In this document: piece after piece, positions 34,858 to 41,928 of the stretch | How positions within the stretch are numbered: the first letter of the stretch is position 1 | Layout of the letters: each line of letters starts with the position of its first letter | Origin: Thermophilibacter mediterraneus | GTDB lineage: Bacteria; Actinomycetota; Coriobacteriia; Coriobacteriales; Atopobiaceae | Length of the DNA: 64,000 nucleotides | Reading direction: 5' to 3' | Assembly (NCBI RefSeq): GCF_900119385.1 | Contig: NZ_FPKO01000009.1 | Span: forward strand, 643,405 to 707,404 | The notes under the pieces: generated by a model | What the model was told of the DNA's origin: nothing | What the model saw: only the letters and a program-made list of their open reading frames with translations | Database searches by the model: none | Made by a program: the position numbers and the translations under genes

Positions 34858-36357
34858 GTGTCCACAACAGCCAAGCGCAGGAAGCTCCGGGTGCTCTTCG
34901 CCTCCTCCGAGGCCGTCCCGTTTGCCAAGACGGGCGGCCTGGGGGACGTCGCGGGCTCCCTTCCGCGCGCCCTCAAGCACGCCGGCGCGCGCGTGGCGGT
35001 CATCCTGCCCAAGTACGCCAGCATTCCCCAGGAGTACAAGGACCAGATGAAGCACGTGGCCGACTTCTACGTGCCGCTCGCCTGGCGCAACGAGTACTGC
35101 GGCATCGAGAAGCTCGCGCTCCAGGACCTCGACTTCTACTTCATCGACAACGAGGCCTACTTCAAGCGTGACGCCCTCTACGGCTACTTCGACGACGGCG
35201 AGCGCTTCGCGTTCTTCTCGAAGGCCATCTGCGAGGCCATCGCCAAGGTGCCGGAGCTCGAGTGCGACGTCCTGCACTGCAACGACTGGCAGACGGCCAT
35301 GTGCTGCGTCTTCCTGCGCGAGTTCTACCAGCAGGTCCCGCAGTGCGTCAACGTGAAGACGGTCTTCACCGTCCACAACGTGAAGTTCCAGGGGCAGTAC
35401 AGCGACAAGGTCCTCGAGGAGGTGCTGGGCCTCGCCCACATCCCCGCCGCTCGCGACCAGCTCTACTGCGACCGCGACTCCATCAACTACATGAAGGGCG
35501 CCCTCTGCTACGCGGACTACCTCACCACGGTCAGCCCGAGCTATGCCTACGAGCTGCAGATGCCCTTCTACGGCGAGGGTCTCGACGGCATCTTCCGCCG
35601 TCGCTCCGACGTCCTGCGCGGCATTCTGAACGGCATCGACCAGGGCATCTGGAACCCCTCGACCGACCCGATGATCGCGGCGAACTACTCCGCCAAGGAC
35701 CTCGAGAACAAGGCGGAGTGCAAGCGCGCCCTCCAGGAGGAGCTCGGCCTCGCGCAGGATCCCACGCGCCCGCTCGTCGTCTCCATCGGTCGCCTCACCG
35801 ATCAGAAGGGCCTCGGCCTCGTCCGCTACGCGATGGACCACCTCATGCAGCGAGGCGTCCAGGTGGCGATTCTCGGCACCGGCGACAAGGACCACGAGGA
35901 TGCGTTCCGCTACTTCGACGCCAAGTACGGCAGCCAGATGTGCGCGCGCATCGCCTTCGACAACGCTCTCTCGCACCGCATGTACGCCGGCGGCGACATC
36001 CTCATCATGCCGTCCGAGTTCGAGCCGTGCGGCCTGTCCCAGATGATCGCCATGCGCTACGGCACCCTTCCGCTCGTGCGCGAGACCGGCGGCCTGCGTG
36101 ACTCGGTCACCCCGTACAACAAGTACACCGGGGAGGGCACGGGCTTCTCGTTTGCCAACATGAACGCCGACGAGATGGCGGACACGCTGCTCGGCGCATG
36201 CGAGATCTTCTGGACGGACAAGGACGCGTGGACTAAGCTCATGCTCCAGGCCATGGACGCCGACTTCAGCTGGCGTCGCGCGGCCAACGACTACATGGAC
36301 ATCTACCACGGCCTCCACCCGGAGATCATCCGGTACAACAAAAGAAGAGATAGGTAA
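34858..36357 (+). CDS. glgA: Glycogen synthase (ADP-glucose)
   Basis: A 499-residue GT5 glycogen synthase. It begins at GTG 34858 after GGAACGGGG. Family motifs are the N-terminal FASSEAVPFAKTGGLGDVAGSLPRAL with the KTGGL ADP-glucose site, HCNDWQTA, VFTVHNVKFQGQY, ISIGRLT-type VVSIGRLTDQKG, and the C-terminal EFEPCGLSQMIAMRYGTLPLVRETGGL with the catalytic Glu pair. It uses the ADP-glucose made by GlgC/GlgD. The fused debranching gene starts 3 bases after its stop. Confidence 0.96.
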   Translation: MSTTAKRRKLRVLFASSEAVPFAKTGGLGDVAGSLPRALKHAGARVAVILPKYASIPQEYKDQMKHVADFYVPLAWRNEYCGIEKLALQDLDFYFIDNEAYFKRDALYGYFDDGERFAFFSKAICEAIAKVPELECDVLHCNDWQTAMCCVFLREFYQQVPQCVNVKTVFTVHNVKFQGQYSDKVLEEVLGLAHIPAARDQLYCDRDSINYMKGALCYADYLTTVSPSYAYELQMPFYGEGLDGIFRRRSDVLRGILNGIDQGIWNPSTDPMIAANYSAKDLENKAECKRALQEELGLAQDPTRPLVVSIGRLTDQKGLGLVRYAMDHLMQRGVQVAILGTGDKDHEDAFRYFDAKYGSQMCARIAFDNALSHRMYAGGDILIMPSEFEPCGLSQMIAMRYGTLPLVRETGGLRDSVTPYNKYTGEGTGFSFANMNADEMADTLLGACEIFWTDKDAWTKLMLQAMDADFSWRRAANDYMDIYHGLHPEIIRYNKRRDR

Positions 36358-36360
36358 CGC

Positions 36361-39300
36361 TTGAAAGCTCGTCACGTAACATCCGAGCCCGAGTACAGAA
36401 GTCCTTTCGGTGCCGTCCAGCTGGGCGGCACCGTCATGCTGAGCATCGACGTGTGGGGCGACGACGTCGTCTTCTGCACGCTGCGCGTGTGGACCGATGC
36501 CCGCGGCGAGGAGCTCATCGAGATGCACGGCGCCAACAGGGGAGACTGCCTGCGGTTCTCTGCCAGCTACAAGCCTGCGGAGACCGGCGTCGTGTGGTAC
36601 AGCTTCGACATCGAGGCGCGCGACGGCGCCGTCTGGCGCTACGGCGCGCGCGAGGGGTGGACCACCGGGGAGGGCGCCTTCGCCTACGGCGACCCGCCGT
36701 CGTTTCAGATCACGGTCTACAAGGCGCGCGCGACGCAGCCGCGCTGGTACCGCGAGGGCGTCGTCTACCAGATCTTCCCCGACCGCTTCGCCCGGGGCGA
36801 GGACTGGCGCGAGCGCGTCGACGACTCGTTTGCCATTCGACGCAAGGGCGGCCCTGCGCGAGAGCTGGTCGAGGACTGGGACACGCCGCCCACCTACCGC
36901 AGGACCGAGGACGGCGGAATTGCGTGCTGGGACTTCTACGGGGGGACGCTCGAGGGCATCCGCGAGCGCCTCGACTATCTCGAGGACCTGGGCGTGACGG
37001 TGCTCTACCTCAACCCGATCTTCGAGGCGGCGAGCAACCACCGCTACGACACGGCGGACTACCTCCGCATCGACCCGATGCTCGGCGACGAGCGGAGCTT
37101 CAGGGAGCTCGCCGTCGACGCGGCCGAGCGCGGCATCTCGATCATCCTGGACGGCGTCTTCAACCACTGCGGCGCCGACTCGCGCTACTTCAACCGCTTC
37201 GGAACCTACCGCGAGCCGGGTGCCTGGCAGGGAGAGCAGTCGCCGTGCCGAGACTGGTTCACCTTCAACGACGACGGGACCTACGCCGGCTGGTGGGGGG
37301 ACCAGAACCTCCCGAGCTTCCGTCCCGACTGCGAGGGTCTCCACGAGCTCGTCTGCGGGCGCAAGGGCGTCATCCGGAGCTGGTTGCGCTCGGGTGCGCG
37401 GGGCTGGCGCCTCGACGTCGCCGACGAGCTCACCGATGACTTCATCGCGCAGATCAAGCGCGCCCTGCTCGCCGAGAAGCCCGACGGCGTGCTGATCGGC
37501 GAGGTCTGGGAGGACGCCTCCAACAAGCTCGCCTACGGCAAGCTCCGCCAGTACTTCGAGGGGGCCGAGCTCGACGGCACGATGAACTACCCGCTGCGGA
37601 CCGGCCTCCTCGCCTTCGTGCGGGGCGAGATCGGCGCCTCCGAGCTCGCGGCCCGCCTCGAGCAGCTGCGCGAGAACTATCCGCCCGACAACTTCTACTC
37701 CTCGCTCAACCTCGTGGGGAGCCATGACCGCGAGCGCCTCTTCACGGTGCTCGGTGGCGCGCCCGATCCCGACTCCGTCCCCGAGGCCGAGCGCGCCGGC
37801 TACCGCCTCACCGAGGACCAGGCGGGGCTTGCCATGTCGCGCCTGTGGCTCGTGGCGCTCCTGCAGATGACGCTGCCGGGCGTGCCGTGCGTCTACTACG
37901 GCGACGAGCGCGGTGTCGAGGGCTTCCGCGACCCGTACAACCGCGCTCCCTTCCCGTGGGACGGCGGCCGCAGGGACTGCACGAGCATCTACCGCAACGC
38001 GATCGCGGTTCGCAGGACCCTGCCGGTCTTCGTCGACGGCGAGTTCGAGCCCTTCTCGTCCGGCGAGGAGGTCTTCGGATTCTGGCGCCGCGGCGAGGAC
38101 GAGGCGGTCTGCGTTCTCGCGAACGCCAGCCTCTCCAATGCGCACACGGTCAAGGTCCCCATGGTGGGCGACGCCGTGTCCGACGTCATCTCGGGGCAGG
38201 TGCCCAAGGTCACGGGCGGGCAGGCCGAGGTCTTCCTGTGGCCGCTCGGCACCGCGGTGCTCCACTTCCACCGTCGCGCTCGCCTGCAGCAGCCCCTCGA
38301 GCGCGGCATGGGCGTGCTGTGCCACGTGACGTCGATCCCCAACGGGGGAAGGCCGGGCACGCTCGGCGCCCCGGCGCGCCGCTTCGTGGACTGGCTCGCG
38401 GACAACGGCCAGACCTACTGGCAGGTGCTCCCGGTCAACCCCACGGACGAGTACGGCTCCCCGTACGCGGGGGTCTCGGCGTTCGCCGGCAACACCGCGC
38501 TGCTCGAGGACGGCGAGGAGGAGACCCTCAAGCGCCTCGAGAAGGTCGGCGCCTCGGAGGACTACCTCGAGTTCTGCAACGAGAACGACTACTGGCTGAA
38601 GCCCTACTGCGTCTTCTGCGCCATCAAGGAGCTCCTCGACGGCGCCCCGTGGCAGAGCTGGCCGGCGCGCTACCGTCGTTACAGCCCGAGCCACATGCGC
38701 AATCCCCGCATCGCGGTGGCGGCCGAGAATCACCGGCGGCTCCAGTACGAGTTCGACCGCGAGTGGAGCGAGCTTCACGAGTACGCGCGCTCGCGCGGCG
38801 TGCAGATCATCGGCGACATGCCGATGTACGTCTCGGGCGACTCTTCCGACGTGTGGAGCGAGCCGGACATCTTCGACCTGGACGAGTCGGGGCACGCGCG
38901 CCGCGTCGCGGGCGCTCCGGGCGACGCGTTCGCACCCGAGGGCCAGGTGTGGGGCAACCCGACGTATCGCTGGGACATCCTGCGGGAGCAGAACTTCGGC
39001 TGGTGGCTGCGTCGGTTCAGCCGCGCGCTCGCGCTCTATGACTACGTGCGCCTCGACCACTTCATCGGGTTCTCGTCGTACTTCTCGATTCCCTCGGGCA
39101 AGTCGGCGAGCGAGGGGGCGTACGCGTTCGGTCCGGGGATGGAGCTCTTCGAGGTGGCGCACCGCCAGTTCGGGCCGCTGCCCTTCATTGCCGAGGACCT
39201 CGGCGCCATCACTCCGGCGGTCCGCGAGCTCGTGTGCGCCACGGGCATCCCGGGCATGGACATCGTGCAGTTCTTTGATGGGGACGTGCGCGAGGGGTAC

Positions 39301-39618
39301 GTGCCGCGCCCGGAGACGCTGACCTATACGGGCACCCACGACAACCAGACGCTCGTTGGGTTCTGCGAGTCGCGCTTCGGCGTCGCGGGCGACGAGGCAG
39401 TCGAGCTGGCGGACGAGATCGCCCGAAGGGTGCTCGCGTCAGACGCTGACGTCGCCATCATGCCGCTTCAGGACGTGCTCCAGCTCGACGACGACGCTCG
39501 CATGAACGTGCCCGGCCGCGCCGGCGGCTGGGGTTGGCAGGCGCGAAGGGAGGACATCGACGCAGCCGCGGCGCGTCTGTCCGAGCTGGCGCGCGAGAGC
39601 GGCCGCTCGCTGCGGTAG
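36361..39618 (+). CDS. Fused GH13 amylopullulanase-like and GH77 4-alpha-glucanotransferase
   Basis: A 1085-residue two-enzyme fusion, starting at TTG 36361. Residues about 1-120 form a starch-binding N domain, and about 120-640 a GH13 neopullulanase-type barrel: VVYQIFPDRFARG, ILDGVFNHCG, GWRLDVADEL (nucleophile Asp), LIGEVWEDAS (acid/base Glu) and VGSHDRER. From about 655 a GH77 (MalQ) domain follows: GVLCHVTSIPNGG, WQVLPVNPTDEYGSPYAG, GDMPMYVSGDS, VRLDHFIGF (nucleophile), FIAEDLGAIT (acid/base) and TYTGTHDNQT. Together they can debranch glycogen and redistribute glucan chains, like a bacterial version of the eukaryotic bifunctional debranching enzyme. No signal peptide, so cytosolic. Confidence 0.92.
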   Translation: MKARHVTSEPEYRSPFGAVQLGGTVMLSIDVWGDDVVFCTLRVWTDARGEELIEMHGANRGDCLRFSASYKPAETGVVWYSFDIEARDGAVWRYGAREGWTTGEGAFAYGDPPSFQITVYKARATQPRWYREGVVYQIFPDRFARGEDWRERVDDSFAIRRKGGPARELVEDWDTPPTYRRTEDGGIACWDFYGGTLEGIRERLDYLEDLGVTVLYLNPIFEAASNHRYDTADYLRIDPMLGDERSFRELAVDAAERGISIILDGVFNHCGADSRYFNRFGTYREPGAWQGEQSPCRDWFTFNDDGTYAGWWGDQNLPSFRPDCEGLHELVCGRKGVIRSWLRSGARGWRLDVADELTDDFIAQIKRALLAEKPDGVLIGEVWEDASNKLAYGKLRQYFEGAELDGTMNYPLRTGLLAFVRGEIGASELAARLEQLRENYPPDNFYSSLNLVGSHDRERLFTVLGGAPDPDSVPEAERAGYRLTEDQAGLAMSRLWLVALLQMTLPGVPCVYYGDERGVEGFRDPYNRAPFPWDGGRRDCTSIYRNAIAVRRTLPVFVDGEFEPFSSGEEVFGFWRRGEDEAVCVLANASLSNAHTVKVPMVGDAVSDVISGQVPKVTGGQAEVFLWPLGTAVLHFHRRARLQQPLERGMGVLCHVTSIPNGGRPGTLGAPARRFVDWLADNGQTYWQVLPVNPTDEYGSPYAGVSAFAGNTALLEDGEEETLKRLEKVGASEDYLEFCNENDYWLKPYCVFCAIKELLDGAPWQSWPARYRRYSPSHMRNPRIAVAAENHRRLQYEFDREWSELHEYARSRGVQIIGDMPMYVSGDSSDVWSEPDIFDLDESGHARRVAGAPGDAFAPEGQVWGNPTYRWDILREQNFGWWLRRFSRALALYDYVRLDHFIGFSSYFSIPSGKSASEGAYAFGPGMELFEVAHRQFGPLPFIAEDLGAITPAVRELVCATGIPGMDIVQFFDGDVREGYVPRPETLTYTGTHDNQTLVGFCESRFGVAGDEAVELADEIARRVLASDADVAIMPLQDVLQLDDDARMNVPGRAGGWGWQARREDIDAAAARLSELARESGRSLR

Positions 39619-39628
39619 CCCTGACGCA

Positions 39629-39664
39629 CCGCCCGCCGCCCGGGTCTTCCGTCGCGGCGGGCGG
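39629..39664 (+). terminator. GC-rich hairpin after the glycogen cluster
   Basis: Arms CCGCCCGCCGC and GCGGCGGGCGG around a 14-base loop, 10 bases after the fusion gene stop. There is no T-run, so termination would be inefficient or factor-assisted. Confidence 0.5.
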
Positions 39665-39704
39665 CGCCCGGAGTGCGTCTGGCCCGCTCGCTGCGCCGTC
39701 CGCG

Positions 39705-39758
39705 CACTCCTGAATGCCCGTGCGACGCTCAATGTCCGCGCGCCGCTCAATGTCCGCG
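39705..39758. repeat. 18-bp tandem repeat, about three units
   Basis: The unit CGNCGCTCAATGTCCGCG occurs twice nearly identically (39723-39758), preceded by a diverged unit with GAATGCCCGTG. It is non-coding, at the start of the repeat-rich region downstream of the glycogen cluster. Confidence 0.6.
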
Positions 39759-39761
39759 CAC

Positions 39762-39820
39762 CGTTTTACTTTTCTCGACCGTTGCGTGCGCAGACCCGTG
39801 CGTGCATAGAAAGTCGCGCT
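39762..39820 (-). repeat. Dispersed 60-bp repeat, copy 1 (minus)
   Basis: Read on the minus strand it has TTTCTATGC, a 17-base spacer, CGCAACGG and CGAGAA. The same two blocks with exactly the same 17-base spacing occur at 40008-40062 and 41731-41784. A partial minus-strand copy (CGCAACGGCCGAGAAGAACT) is at about 39887-39911. Confidence 0.7.
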
Positions 39821-40007
39821 CGTATGCAGCCTTCGGCGCGCGGAACCCTCACGACCACGCTTTCCAGGCTCTCCGTTGACCGTGCGCGCATAGTTCTTCT
39901 CGGCCGTTGCGCAACGCGGCCTGAGAGCGCTTTGTTTTTCTCGCCCGTTGCATCCTCGCCTTGAGGGGTTCGTCCATCTTGCGTCCACGCTCGCAAAACG
40001 GGCGGCA

Positions 40008-40062
40008 ATTTCTATGCGTCCACGACGCAATCTACGCAACGGCCAAGAAGAACTATGCGCTC
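40008..40062 (+). repeat. Dispersed 60-bp repeat, copy 2
   Basis: TTTCTATGC, 17 bases, then CGCAACGG followed by CCAAGAAGAACTATGCGC. It lies upstream of the gene at 40385 and matches the copy that lies downstream of that gene (41731-41784). Confidence 0.7.
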
Positions 40063-40258
40063 GATGTTCCCCGGTCGATCAAGAGCGAGAGGCACGTTGA
40101 CGTGGTTGCGCGGTTCGCGCTACGGACGCGAATTCGTAAGCACGCTTTGCGACAAACCGCTGGCCTTGTTGACTTCCGGTACGGCGTGCCGTCGCCGCCG
40201 GCGGTGAGCGGCGTCGTTCCGGGCGCGAGCGGAGATAAAATATGAAATACTTATGGAG

Positions 40259-40286
40259 AGATAAACTGGTAATAGTCAGTTTATCT
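40259..40286. promoter_or_regulatory. Perfect 10-bp inverted repeat in an AT-rich patch
   Basis: AGATAAACTG (40259-40268) and CAGTTTATCT (40277-40286) with an 8-base spacer, in an unusually AT-rich 60-bp patch (40231-40290). It lies about 100 bases upstream of the gene at 40385 and could be an operator or a small hairpin. Confidence 0.45.
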
Positions 40287-40384
40287 GGCATAACGCCATC
40301 GACGTCAGCCGCAGAAATGTTCGCGTCAGCCACGTGCAAGCGCCCCGTGAACGGTGACGTCGGGTGCGTTGTATCGTGTGCCGC

Positions 40385-41473
40385 ATGGACATCGTCATCT
40401 CACATATCACGGCACTGGAGGCGATGCGCAGGTGGGACCTGCGGGGTCGCTTTGCGAGGGGAGAGCGCTGCGGGCTCTGCGTTCCGTCGAGCGTTGGAGA
40501 TCCGGGCGAGCTCTTCTTGCCTGGGTCGCTGCTGGGGAGCTTTGAGCCTCCGATAAACGCCCTGGTATCAAATCGGGGCGCCCTCACGCGAAGGCCCGGC
40601 ATCGTCACCCACCTGCAGAGCGGCCCGCTTCCCGAAGGCTCGGCGGTGCGTCTCTCGGACGGCGTGCTCTGCAGCTCGCCCGAGCTCCTTGCCGTGCAGA
40701 TGGCTCCGCAGCTCACGATGCTGGGGCTGGTTTGCCTGCTATCGGAGCTCATGGGACTCTATGCCGTGAGCCCCGGGTCGGAGGACGGGATGTTCCAGCG
40801 CGACGTGCCCCTCACCACGCCCAATCGCGTGCGCGACTACCTCGGGAGGCTCGGCGCGCGTCCGGGAACGCGCATGGTTCGCGAGGCGCTGAAGCGCGCG
40901 TGCGTGGGGTCGGGCTCGCCCCGGGAGACCAAGCTCGCGCTGCGACTCGGTCTCAAGCCGGCCCTGGGCGGCCATCACCTCAACGTTCTCTCGATGAACG
41001 AGCCGATCAAGGTCCGGCGCATTCACGACGGCATGAGCGAAGGCGTGCGCAAGCCCGACATCCTCATCGCCTCGCCTGACGGAAGCAGGGTCGTTGCCCT
41101 CGAGTATCTGGGGGAGCGTCACAACGAGCCCAGGCGCCTCGTTCAGGACGCGACGAGGAGTAACGAGCTCAAGGGCATGGGGATAGGGGAGTATCAGATG
41201 CGCAAGGAGCACTATGGGGACATCGACTATTTTGACGGGCTGGTCGGCGTCATACGCAGGGAGCTCGGCTACCCGCGGGTAGGCGTGAGCGGCAAGGATG
41301 CGAGAAAACGTCGGGGTCTGAGGATCGCGCTTCTCAGGGACCTCGACGCGCTCGACGACTGCTACCGGTATCGCCCGCGGGATGAGGGGGAGCTGCCGCC
41401 GGGCGATTGCGCGCGCATCGGGGCGGCCGAGGCTGGGGAGCGGGTCCCCATTGAGGCCTACGGGCTGGCGTAG
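40385..41473 (+). CDS. Unknown protein with a possible PD-(D/E)XK nuclease-like core
   Basis: A 362-residue soluble protein of no recognised family. The C-terminal third has an ordered pattern reminiscent of restriction-like nucleases: VRKPDILIAS (about residues 221-230), then VVALEYLGERHN (about 236-247), followed by a basic helix (EPRRLVQDATRSNELKG). The Asp and Glu could be metal ligands. The N-terminus MDIVISHITALEAMRRWDL and the layout recall AbiE-type or DUF559-type proteins, but this is only a resemblance. I chose ATG 40385; an in-frame GTG at 40364 is possible. There is no good ribosome binding site, and a TGTATC -10-like box just before suggests a leaderless mRNA. The gene stands alone, flanked by repeats. 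Confidence 0.55.
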   Translation: MDIVISHITALEAMRRWDLRGRFARGERCGLCVPSSVGDPGELFLPGSLLGSFEPPINALVSNRGALTRRPGIVTHLQSGPLPEGSAVRLSDGVLCSSPELLAVQMAPQLTMLGLVCLLSELMGLYAVSPGSEDGMFQRDVPLTTPNRVRDYLGRLGARPGTRMVREALKRACVGSGSPRETKLALRLGLKPALGGHHLNVLSMNEPIKVRRIHDGMSEGVRKPDILIASPDGSRVVALEYLGERHNEPRRLVQDATRSNELKGMGIGEYQMRKEHYGDIDYFDGLVGVIRRELGYPRVGVSGKDARKRRGLRIALLRDLDALDDCYRYRPRDEGELPPGDCARIGAAEAGERVPIEAYGLA

Positions 41474-41839
41474 AGACTGGTGCCGAAGAGCTCGCGCCCA
41501 CGGGAAGGCGCCTGCGCGGTGTGCCGCTTAGCTTCTCTTTGCCGTTGCGTGGAAACGGGATGGAATGCTTAGGAATGTGCGCGCGTATGAGAGGGAGGGG
41601 GGTTGCGGCGCCTGAGAAATCAAAGCCGTTCCAGCGATTGAGGTGCGGATGCTTAGGTTTCTTCTCTCGTTGCGCGCAAAGATCGTTCTTCTCGGTCCCA
41701 TGAACCTGTCGTGGTGCAGACGCGCGCGAGTTTCTATGCACCGCCGCGCCCCCGCGCGCAACGGTCGAGAAGAACTATGCGCCCGCGCCCCGCGCCCCGC
41801 GCCCCGCGCGAAGAACCTGTGTGCGTCCCGCGCGGCAGC
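41474..41839. other. Repeat-rich intergenic region before mfd
   Basis: No gene. It holds repeat copy 3 (41731-41784), two TTCTTCTC-type segments at 41658-41694 that resemble the same repeat on the minus strand, and CTTTGCCGTTGCG at 41536-41548, another diverged copy. Several short frames here have no ribosome binding site and no similarity that I can see. Confidence 0.5.
41731..41784 (+). repeat. Dispersed 60-bp repeat, copy 3
   Basis: TTTCTATGC, 17 bases, CGCAACGG, then TCGAGAAGAACTATGCGC. It is nearly identical in its conserved blocks to the copies at 40008-40062 (plus) and 39762-39820 (minus), so copies bracket the gene at 40385-41473. Confidence 0.7.
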
Positions 41840-41858
41840 TACAATAGCCGAGAAGAAC
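41840..41858 (+). promoter_or_regulatory. Candidate mfd promoter with the CGAGAAGAAC start motif
   Basis: -10 box TACAAT (41840-41845), three bases, then CGAGAAGAAC (41849-41858), which would be at or just after the transcription start. The same arrangement is found before mazG (54525-54544) and, with TGCAAT, at 53611-53630. It lies about 85 bases upstream of the mfd ATG. Confidence 0.45.
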
Positions 41859-41928
41859 CGACCGTCGCGCACCGACCCCTCACCGGGGCCGGCGCGTTTC
41901 CATGTAGCTCTACGTGCGAAGGAAGCCC

